This document shows, piece by piece, positions 1-4,717 of a stretch of DNA of 7,847 nt. Below the pieces are notes generated by a model. That model did no database searches. It was not told the DNA's origin and was given only the letters and a program-made list of their open reading frames with translations. Where the stretch lies: the NCBI GenBank assembly GCA_017407765.1, contig JAFQVZ010000039.1, positions 1-7,847 of the forward strand. Direction: 5' to 3'. The position numbers and the translations under genes were made by a program. How positions within the stretch are numbered: position 1 is the stretch's first letter; each line of letters begins with the position of its first letter. Source of the stretch: Clostridia bacterium (GTDB taxonomy: Bacteria; Bacillota; Clostridia; Oscillospirales; Butyricicoccaceae).

Positions 1-169
1 GCCCCTCGCATTCAAGCCCTCTTTTGAAAGAGGGTGGCAGCGATAGCTGACGGGTGTTTGGCAGGAAGTCTTACGGAAGCCTTCGTAATTACGGAAACTC
101 TCCTTGCCAAACCTCAGTCACCCTCCGGGTGACAGCTCCTTTCAAAAGGAGCCTTAGATGCGGGGGTGC
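1..169. repeat. Composite palindromic intergenic repeat (MITE-like) upstream of dnaA
   Basis: The stretch is built of nested inverted repeats and has no credible gene. The outer arms (about 1-54 and 114-169) are imperfect inverted copies of each other; both contain a hairpin around TTTCAAAAG and share a CTTnrATGCGrGGG-like tail. Hairpins seen: 17-24 with 27-34 (8 bp perfect), 38-41 with 46-49, 117-123 with 127-133 (GTCACCC/GGGTGAC, 7 bp perfect) and 135-142 with 145-152 (8 bp perfect). Inner arms GTTTGGCAGGA (56-66) and TCCTTGCCAAAC (101-112) flank a small TTACG/CGTAA hairpin (71-88). No transposase is present, so a non-autonomous element is the most likely reading. The left boundary may lie outside the window. 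Its right edge ends about 80 bp before the dnaA start. Confidence 0.7.
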
Positions 170-174
170 CCGAC

Positions 175-199
175 AGATTCCCCACACAGGGGGGAATCT
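175..199. promoter_or_regulatory. Perfect 9-bp inverted repeat in the dnaA leader
   Basis: AGATTCCCC (175-183) pairs exactly with GGGGAATCT (191-199) around a 7-nt loop. It lies between the repeat element and the dnaA ribosome binding site. It has no T tract and is therefore not a terminator. It could be an operator, a leader-RNA hairpin, or a remnant of the adjacent repeat family, whose hairpins are also C-rich/G-rich. Two weak DnaA-box-like 9-mers overlap or adjoin it: TTCCCCACA (178-186) and CTATACACA (198-206), each two mismatches from TTATCCACA. These would fit DnaA autoregulation of its own promoter, but the match is weak. I could not identify a convincing -35/-10 pair. Confidence 0.4.
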
Positions 200-246
200 A
201 TACACAGACAGAAACGCCCGCAAGGGCATTGGAAAAGGGGAAAAGT

Positions 247-1566
247 ATGTATACACCGGCCGCCCTGCTGGACGGGGCCATAAAAAAACTCACCGACGAA
301 AAGGGCGAGATCATCGTTTCCACCTTCTTCGACGGCACCGAGGCCTTGGCCATTGAAGGCAACCGCCTCATTATCAAGGTCGACACCGACCTGACCTGCA
401 GCATCCTTCAGCAGCGCTTTGCGGCTGAGGTGGCTGACATTATCTCCGAGCTCGCCGGCGGCGACACAAGGCTGACGCCCGAGTTCATCTCCGATCCCGC
501 AAGGATCGCCCGCTATGAAAAATCCAAATCCGAGCTTTCGGGCTACAGCTTCGACACATTCATCGTCGGCAGCTCGAACAAGCTGGCCCATGCCGCCTGC
601 GTTGCCGTTGCCAACGGCCTCTGCTCGCAGGGAGGCCTCAGCGCCATCTATAACCCTCTGTTCATCTACGGCCCCTCCGGCCTGGGCAAAACACACCTGC
701 TCAAGGCCATCATCAGCATGGTGGAAAACAACCGCTTTGACAAAAAGGTGGTTTATATCCGCGGCGAGGAGTTCACCTCTCAGCTGATCGAGGCCATCCA
801 GAACGGCAGCCAGAGCGAGTTCCGCGAGAAATACCGCTATGCCGACCTGCTGCTGGTGGACGATATCCAGTTCATCGCCGGCAAGGACTCGACTCAGGAA
901 GAGTTCTTCCACACCTTCAACGCCCTTTATGAATCCAACAAGCAGATCGTTCTGGCGTCCGACCGTCCCCCCAAGGAGATGGCGACCCTTGAGGAACGCC
1001 TGCGTACACGCTTCGAGTGGGGCCTGATCACCGATATCCAGCCGCCCGACCTCGAAACAAGAATGGCCATCGTAAATGCAAAGGCACGCACCTTCGGCCT
1101 CGAGCTTACATACGAGGTATCCGAGTTCATCGCGGCCTCGATCACCTCCAACGTCCGCCAGCTGGAAGGCGTTGTCAAGAAGATCGCCGCTCTGCAGGCC
1201 ATCCTGCCCCAGAGCACCATCGACAGAAGCATTGCCGAGCGCGCCATCCGCGATATCCGTCAGGAAAACCCCGGCCTGAGCCCCACGCCCGACCTGATCA
1301 TCACCGAGGTATCCTCCTTCACCGGCATCACAAAGGACAAGATCCTGGGCAGATCCAAATCCAAGGAGATCGCAAGGGCAAGGCAGATCCTGGTTTATCT
1401 GATAACCGAAATGACCGAGCTCTCGCTGCCCGACATCGGACGCTTTATCGGACGCGACCACACCACCGCCCTCTATGCCCGCGATAAGATCCGCGGCGAG
1501 ATCCAGGTGGACCCCGAGCTGGCCGCAACCATAAAGGACCTGAAAAAGAACATCAGAAACCGATAA
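247..1566 (+). CDS. dnaA: Chromosomal replication initiator protein DnaA
   Basis: This AAA+ ATPase binds DnaA boxes at oriC, oligomerises with ATP, opens the duplex and recruits the helicase. The ATG at 247 is chosen because AGGGG (236-240) sits 6 nt upstream and gives 439 aa, the usual family length; a GTG at 166 would add 27 residues encoded partly by the repeat element and is unlikely. Residues 1 to about 80 are domain I, rather divergent; domain II is very short. Domain III carries Walker A GPSGLGKTHL (142-151), Walker B LLLVDDIQF (201-209), sensor 1 IVLASDRPP (234-242), the RLRTRF arginine-finger region (about 251-256) and sensor 2 VRQLEG (about 303-308). Domain IV ends with the DNA-binding signature GRDHTTALYARDKI (402-415). 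The helix-turn-helix before it reads IGRFIGRDHTT, one residue shorter than the common IGxxFGGRDHTT. oriC lies immediately downstream. Identification is secure. Confidence 0.98.
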   Translation: MYTPAALLDGAIKKLTDEKGEIIVSTFFDGTEALAIEGNRLIIKVDTDLTCSILQQRFAAEVADIISELAGGDTRLTPEFISDPARIARYEKSKSELSGYSFDTFIVGSSNKLAHAACVAVANGLCSQGGLSAIYNPLFIYGPSGLGKTHLLKAIISMVENNRFDKKVVYIRGEEFTSQLIEAIQNGSQSEFREKYRYADLLLVDDIQFIAGKDSTQEEFFHTFNALYESNKQIVLASDRPPKEMATLEERLRTRFEWGLITDIQPPDLETRMAIVNAKARTFGLELTYEVSEFIAASITSNVRQLEGVVKKIAALQAILPQSTIDRSIAERAIRDIRQENPGLSPTPDLIITEVSSFTGITKDKILGRSKSKEIARARQILVYLITEMTELSLPDIGRFIGRDHTTALYARDKIRGEIQVDPELAATIKDLKKNIRNR

Positions 1567-1610
1567 ATTACCCCCAAAAATCGCCGCCGCGCGCGAAAAA
1601 ATCTCCACAG

Positions 1611-1619
1611 TTATCCACA
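1611..1619 (+). promoter_or_regulatory. Perfect DnaA box TTATCCACA
   Basis: This is an exact match to the consensus. A weaker box, ATCTCCACA (1601-1609, two mismatches), lies 10 bp upstream in the same orientation, one helical turn away, so the two could bind a DnaA pair on one face of the DNA. Confidence 0.93.
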
Positions 1620-1624
1620 GAAAA

Positions 1625-1633
1625 TGTGGAAAA
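1625..1633 (-). promoter_or_regulatory. DnaA box (TTTTCCACA on the minus strand)
   Basis: It reads TGTGGAAAA on the + strand, one mismatch from consensus. It is inverted relative to the perfect box at 1611-1619, with 5 bp between them. Confidence 0.8.
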
Positions 1634-1671
1634 GTGCCGAAATAAGCTGTGGATTCCACAGGGGAAAAAAT

Positions 1672-1680
1672 TGTGGAAAA
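1672..1680 (-). promoter_or_regulatory. DnaA box (TTTTCCACA on the minus strand)
   Basis: It reads TGTGGAAAA on the + strand, the same one-mismatch variant as the boxes at 1625 and 1689. Its start is 17 bp from that of the next copy. Confidence 0.8.
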
Positions 1681-1688
1681 CCGCGCGC

Positions 1689-1697
1689 TGTGGAAAA
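1689..1697 (-). promoter_or_regulatory. DnaA box (TTTTCCACA on the minus strand)
   Basis: This is the third identical copy of TGTGGAAAA. A two-mismatch relative, TGTGGAAAC, follows at 1720-1728 in the same orientation. Confidence 0.8.
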
Positions 1698-1704
1698 ATC
1701 CAGG

Positions 1705-1713
1705 TTATACACA
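1705..1713 (+). promoter_or_regulatory. DnaA box variant TTATACACA
   Basis: It has one mismatch from consensus (C to A at position 5) and is on the opposite strand to the boxes on either side. TTATACACA is a recognised variant of the DnaA box in Bacillota origins. Confidence 0.75.
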
Positions 1714-1771
1714 CAAGGCTGTGGAAACGAAAAGCCGCAAGCAGAGCCTTCTGCACAGAGTTTTTCACATT

Positions 1772-1800
1772 TTCACAGATACTACAACAACTACTATAAA
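1772..1800 (+). promoter_or_regulatory. Probable dnaN promoter
   Basis: TTCACA (1772-1777) and TATAAA (1795-1800) are each one mismatch from the sigma-A -35 and -10 hexamers, with a 17-bp spacer. It lies inside the origin: the -35 overlaps a DnaA-box-like site and the -10 lies in the unwinding region, so transcription and origin activity would interfere or be coordinated here. Confidence 0.5.
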
Positions 1801-1820
1801 ATATATTATATTCTATAAAA
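1778..1820. other. DnaA-trio-like run and AT-rich DNA unwinding element
   Basis: After the last box-like site (1769-1777), the + strand reads in triplets CTA CAA CAA CTA CTA TAA (1782-1799). The complement therefore has 3'-GAT-5' at three of six triplets, which fits the DnaA-trio consensus (3'-[G/A]AT-5') known from B. subtilis. It runs into an almost pure A/T tract (1795-1819), the likely first-melting region. The order box, trio, AT-rich DNA, then dnaN matches the B. subtilis arrangement. Trio function is inferred. Confidence 0.65.
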
Positions 1821-1848
1821 CCCCACACCAAAACAGGAGGTAACCACC

Positions 1849-2964
1849 ATGCATATTACTTGTGACAAGAACGAACTCAGTGATGCATTATCGATATGCA
1901 TCCACGCTGTCGCGTCAAAAAGCCCCATCCCCGCATTGGAAGGCATCCTTTTTTCTGTTAATAACGATACAATAACTTTGTGCGGATATAACAATCAAAT
2001 GAGCATCCGCAAGACAGTCCCCTGCCAAATGGAAGAATATGGAAGCTGCGTACTGAATGCAAGAATGTTCTTCGATATCATCAGAAAAGTGCAGGGCGAC
2101 ACCGTCGAGATCACAGTCGACAAAGACTTGAACGCAGTCATCCGCTGCGGCCGTTCGACCTTCAACATCAAGGCCGAGGATGCCGACGAATATCCCGAAC
2201 TGCCCGAGGTCATGAAAAGAAGAGGCATCACACTTCAGAGCGGCCTGCTGCGCAGCATGATCGGCGACACCATCTTCGCGATTTCGCAGAATGAGAACAA
2301 GCCGGTCCACACCGGTTCGCTTTTCGAGATCGAAGGCCAGACCTTCAGCCTCATCTCGGTCGACGGCTACCGCCTGGCTGTCAGAAAAGAACAGATCGAA
2401 GCCTTCGGCGATGACAGCTTCAAGTTTGTAGTTCCCGGCTCGACCCTCAAGGAGCTGGCCCGCATCCTGCCCGATGGCGAGGAAAATGTTACCATTTATC
2501 CCGAAAACAAGCACGGTCTCTTCGAGTTCGCCGGCACAGTAGTCACAACACGTCTGCTGGAGGGCGAGTTCCTCAACTACCGCTCGGCTGTGCCCGAGGA
2601 TATGCCCATCAGACTGACACTCAATAAGTCAGAGCTGGTCAATGCCGTCGAACGCGTATCACTTATCATTTCCGAACGACTCAAGAATCCCGTACGCTGC
2701 CTGTTTGAGGGCGAAACACTCAAGCTTTCCTGCATAACCTCGCTGGGCAAGTCTTTCGACTCTATCTCCATCCCCATGTGCAGCGACAAGATCGAGATCG
2801 GCTTCAATAACCGCTATCTGCTGGATGCCCTCAAGGCATGCCCCGATGAAGAGGTGGTAATGGAGCTCAAGAGCGGCCTTTCGCCCTGCCTCTTCAAGCC
2901 TCTGGAGGGCGACAGCTTCCTCTTCCTCGTTCTTCCCGTAAGACTTAAGGCGGAGGATCTGTAA
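1849..2964 (+). CDS. dnaN: DNA polymerase III beta subunit (sliding clamp)
   Basis: DnaN forms a ring dimer that tethers the replicative polymerase to DNA and docks repair proteins through a hydrophobic cleft. The 371-aa length is normal for the family, with three clamp folds of about 120 residues each. Recognisable motifs are NENKPVHTG (148-156) and SVDGYRLA (about 170-177) in the middle domain, and the C-terminal cleft strand LPVRL near the end, where many homologues have MPMRL. The start is set by AGGAGGT (1835-1841), 7 nt before ATG. The first 70-80 codons look AT-richer than the rest and use TTA and ATA, and include a long palindrome at 1882-1902. It heads a coupled cluster with yaaA and recF. 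Confidence 0.98.
   Translation: MHITCDKNELSDALSICIHAVASKSPIPALEGILFSVNNDTITLCGYNNQMSIRKTVPCQMEEYGSCVLNARMFFDIIRKVQGDTVEITVDKDLNAVIRCGRSTFNIKAEDADEYPELPEVMKRRGITLQSGLLRSMIGDTIFAISQNENKPVHTGSLFEIEGQTFSLISVDGYRLAVRKEQIEAFGDDSFKFVVPGSTLKELARILPDGEENVTIYPENKHGLFEFAGTVVTTRLLEGEFLNYRSAVPEDMPIRLTLNKSELVNAVERVSLIISERLKNPVRCLFEGETLKLSCITSLGKSFDSISIPMCSDKIEIGFNNRYLLDALKACPDEEVVMELKSGLSPCLFKPLEGDSFLFLVLPVRLKAEDL
1882..1902. repeat. Near-perfect palindrome in the 5' end of dnaN
   Basis: GATGCAT (1882-1888) and ATGCATC (1896-1902) flank ATCGAT (1890-1895), itself palindromic. Removing the single T at 1889 leaves a perfect 20-bp palindrome. It covers codons 12-18 of dnaN. It could form a hairpin in the mRNA shortly after the start codon or be a protein site; coincidence is possible. 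Confidence 0.5.
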
Positions 2965-2965
2965 G

Positions 2966-3178
2966 ATGAAAACTGTAAAGATCGAAACCCCCTTCATCAA
3001 GCTCGACAGTCTGCTTAAGCTGGCCGATATGGTGTCCAGCGGCGGCGAAGCCAAAATGGTCATCCTCGACGGGGCCGTAGCGGTCAACGGCGAGGTGTGC
3101 CTGATGCGCGGCAAGAAGATCTATCCCGGCGACAGCGTTTCTTTTGCCGGTGTCACAGTCAGGGTAGAGCAGGCATGA
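2966..3178 (+). CDS. yaaA: S4-domain RNA-binding protein YaaA
   Basis: This 70-aa protein belongs to the small S4-domain family encoded between dnaN and recF in most Bacillota. The S4 fold fills nearly the whole protein: IKLDSLLKLADMVSSGGEAK (11-30), then the strand-turn AVNGE (39-43) and RGKKIYPGDSV (49-59), which match the family pattern of an RNA-contacting basic loop. It is probably cytoplasmic. Homologues are linked to ribosome or rRNA binding; the role here is not shown by the sequence. It starts 1 nt after the dnaN stop, with GGAGG (2952-2956) inside dnaN, and its stop overlaps the recF start in an ATGA, so translation is coupled on both sides. Confidence 0.95.
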   Translation: MKTVKIETPFIKLDSLLKLADMVSSGGEAKMVILDGAVAVNGEVCLMRGKKIYPGDSVSFAGVTVRVEQA

Positions 3179-4242
3179 CGATCGACGGTCTTACGCTGGA
3201 CGGATTCCGCAGCTATGACCGCAGCTCCTTCAGCTTTAAGGAAGGGGTCAACATAGTCTGGGGTGAGAATGCCCGCGGCAAGACCAATATGCTCGAGGGC
3301 ATCATGCTCCTTTCGGGTTCGGCCTCGTGGCGAAGCCGAAAAAGGGGCGACCTTATCAATTTCTACCGCGACCGCGCATCCATCGAAGGCAGGATATCGG
3401 CGCGAAGCCGCACCTTTGATGTGAAAATATCCATGCCGCTGAACGGCAAAACCTCCTATTCGGTGAACGGAGTCAGCATAAAAAAGCAGCACGACCTGAG
3501 TGAATATCTCAAATGTGTGCTGTTCTGCCCCGACGACCTCTATCTGGTAAAGGGCGAGCCGGAAAAGCGCAGGCGTTTTATGGACACCGCTCTCTGCCAG
3601 CTCAGGCCCAGGTATGCCGCCTGCCTTTCGGAGTATAACCAGCTTTTGAAGCTCAAGCAGCTGATGCTCAAGGAAGGGGAGGACAAAAGGATGCTGCCGG
3701 TGGTCAACGAAAGGCTGATATATTACGGAGCCGAGCTGATCCACTATCGAAACGCATTCCTCACCGAGCTGACCCGTGAAGCCGAGATCATCCACCGCGG
3801 GATATCCCGAGGCGCCGAGAGGCTGGAGCTCAGGTACAAAACGGTGTCGACCATCGAGGACCCCTCGATGTCCACCGATATGCTGCGCGACCGCCTTTCA
3901 AAACACATGGACAGCCACATGGAGGCCGAGCTGAAGACCGGCTCGATGCTTTCGGGCGCCCATAAAGACGACATCGAGATCCTGATAAACGGCCAGTCGG
4001 CCCGTTCCTTTGCATCACAGGGGCAGACCCGCACGGCGGCCCTTGCCCTCAAGTTCGGCGAGCGCGAGCTCTTCAGGATCGACAGCGGCGAATGGCCCAT
4101 CCTTCTGCTGGACGATGTGCTCAGCGAACTGGACGAAAGCCGCAGCACCTTTGTTGCCTCGTCGGCCGTGGGAGGGCAGACCATTATAACCTGCTGCACC
4201 CCTCCCACCATCTTTAATGAGGCCAATATCATTTCTATTTAG
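3175..4242 (+). CDS. recF: DNA replication and repair protein RecF
   Basis: RecF is an SMC-like ATPase that, with RecO and RecR, loads RecA at single-strand gaps and helps stalled forks restart. The ATG at 3175 overlaps the yaaA stop (ATGA) and gives 355 aa, near the usual 360-370; an earlier in-frame ATG at 3097 would add 26 residues encoded out of frame over yaaA and is rejected. Motifs seen: the N-terminal LDGFRSYDR segment (8-16), Walker A GENARGKT (30-37), the ABC-type signature region SQGQTRTAALALKFGE (281-296) and Walker B ILLLDDVLSELDESR (309-323), which includes the D-loop. There is no strong Shine-Dalgarno before the ATG, consistent with start by coupling from yaaA. Confidence 0.97.
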   Translation: MTIDGLTLDGFRSYDRSSFSFKEGVNIVWGENARGKTNMLEGIMLLSGSASWRSRKRGDLINFYRDRASIEGRISARSRTFDVKISMPLNGKTSYSVNGVSIKKQHDLSEYLKCVLFCPDDLYLVKGEPEKRRRFMDTALCQLRPRYAACLSEYNQLLKLKQLMLKEGEDKRMLPVVNERLIYYGAELIHYRNAFLTELTREAEIIHRGISRGAERLELRYKTVSTIEDPSMSTDMLRDRLSKHMDSHMEAELKTGSMLSGAHKDDIEILINGQSARSFASQGQTRTAALALKFGERELFRIDSGEWPILLLDDVLSELDESRSTFVASSAVGGQTIITCCTPPTIFNEANIISI

Positions 4243-4283
4243 CATTTTTAAAACCCCATATTGCCCAAGGAGGGCGACGTTAC

Positions 4284-4607
4284 ATGAAATTTCACAAGAG
4301 CTATCACAACAAAGTTCTCTATGGCGTGTGCGGAGGCCTTGCCGAAACATTCGGCATAAATGCATGGATAATCAGAGGCATTCTGATCTTTCTGAACCTC
4401 TATACGCGCATGCCGATATTCTTTCTCTACTTCATTGCGGCCATGATGCTGCCTTACGGCAGCGGCGACGGCTATCAGAGCCGGGGCAGGCAGGAAAGAA
4501 AGCAGGAAGACACCGTTTCGGGCAAAAAATACCGCCCCGAAGCCCCTCCTTTTGATGTTTCCGATGCTCAGGATGTTGAGATAGACTCTTTCCATCCCCA
4601 TGAATAA
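4284..4607 (+). CDS. PspC-domain small membrane protein
   Basis: The 107-aa product has the PspC-domain pattern: a short basic N-terminus, VCGGLAETFGIN (15-26), then two hydrophobic stretches (about 28-39 and 44-57) ending in MLP, as in phage-shock-protein-C-like proteins. Residues 60-107 form a polar, charged tail (RGRQERKQED, then acidic). In other bacteria PspC proteins sit in the inner membrane and sense or transmit envelope stress; no other psp gene is visible here, so that role is only inferred. AAGGAGG (4267-4273) lies 10 nt before ATG. The gap from recF is 41 nt with no terminator, so it may be the last gene of the dnaN transcript. It occupies the place where Bacillota usually have remB and gyrB. 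Confidence 0.88.
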   Translation: MKFHKSYHNKVLYGVCGGLAETFGINAWIIRGILIFLNLYTRMPIFFLYFIAAMMLPYGSGDGYQSRGRQERKQEDTVSGKKYRPEAPPFDVSDAQDVEIDSFHPHE

Positions 4608-4617
4608 ACACACGGGC

Positions 4618-4637
4618 GTGAATAATGGGTTATTCAC
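4618..4637. promoter_or_regulatory. 8-bp perfect inverted repeat containing a DnaA-box-like site
   Basis: GTGAATAA (4618-4625) and TTATTCAC (4630-4637) flank TGGG. The right arm plus the next base reads TTATTCACA (4630-4638), one mismatch from TTATCCACA; the left arm with its preceding base is a two-mismatch inverted copy (TTATTCACG). It lacks a T tract and is not an intrinsic terminator. It could be a DnaA-binding pair or an operator for gyrA. Confidence 0.5.
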
Positions 4638-4656
4638 ACATGCATGATATTCACGG

Positions 4657-4672
4657 TGTTTCACGTGAATCC
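4657..4672. other. Probable parS site (ParB/Spo0J binding)
   Basis: The 16-mer starting at 4657 begins TGTTTCACGTGAA and ends TCC. It matches the bacterial parS consensus TGTTnCACGTGAAACA at all but positions 14 and 16, and keeps the whole TTCACGTGAA core palindrome (4660-4669). parS sites cluster near oriC and recruit ParB, which loads SMC for origin segregation; this one is about 2.9 kb from the DnaA boxes. It is nested in larger inverted repeats: ATTCACG/CGTGAAT (4649-4655, 4664-4670) and CACATG/CATGTG (4637-4642, 4672-4677). No parA/parB is in the window. Confidence 0.72.
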
Positions 4673-4689
4673 ATGTGCCCTGATATATA
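4660..4689 (+). promoter_or_regulatory. Possible gyrA promoter
   Basis: TTCACG (4660-4665), four of six matches to TTGACA, and TATATA (4684-4689) are separated by 18 bp, which would give a leader of roughly 20 nt. The -35 would overlap the parS-like core, so ParB binding could affect gyrA transcription. The assignment is weak. Confidence 0.33.
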
Positions 4690-4717
4690 CATTTACAGTT
4701 AGAAAACAGGTGACTAA

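Larger units (their letters stand above)
1597..1830. other. Origin of replication oriC (DnaA-box cluster and unwinding region)
   Basis: The dnaA-dnaN gap has the order expected of a Bacillota origin. A cluster of 9-mers matching or close to TTATCCACA spans about 1601-1728, with weaker copies to 1777. One is perfect, four have a single mismatch and several have two. A 13-nt palindrome, TGTGGATTCCACA (1648-1660), joins two opposed half-boxes. Two TTTTTCACA/ATTTTCACA sites (1761-1777) lead straight into a triplet run resembling DnaA-trios and then an AT-rich stretch. A short GC cluster (1581-1596) sits at the dnaA side. No rho-independent terminator is visible after dnaA. Whether further boxes upstream of dnaA (as in B. 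subtilis) contribute cannot be told; only two weak ones are seen there. Confidence 0.92.

Noticed and set aside
1..169. Possible CRISPR array or tRNA/riboswitch in the structured left end
   Set aside because: The repeats are inverted, not regularly spaced direct repeats with unique spacers; no cloverleaf with an anticodon stem or known riboswitch core could be traced.
166..246. N-terminal extension of dnaA from GTG at 166
   Set aside because: It would begin inside the repeat element, has no homology to DnaA domain I, and the ATG at 247 has a well-spaced ribosome binding site.
54..356. Small open frame of 100 codons at the left end
   Set aside because: It runs across the palindromic repeat and into dnaA in another frame, without a ribosome binding site or familiar motif.
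154..1659. Long antisense open frame of about 501 codons opposite dnaA
   Set aside because: It mirrors the high-GC dnaA gene, resembles no family I know, extends into the oriC boxes, and has no sensible start signal; it is a codon-bias shadow.
1624..1843. Small + strand open frames of 64 codons between dnaA and dnaN
   Set aside because: They read through the DnaA boxes and the AT-rich unwinding region and have origin-like rather than coding composition.
3097..3174. N-terminal extension of recF from ATG at 3097
   Set aside because: The 26 extra residues are out-of-frame translation of yaaA; family alignment begins at MTIDGLTLDGFRSY.
4618..4637. Hairpin after the pspC-type gene as an intrinsic terminator
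   Set aside because: The stem is AT-rich and is followed by ACACATGCATG with no T tract.
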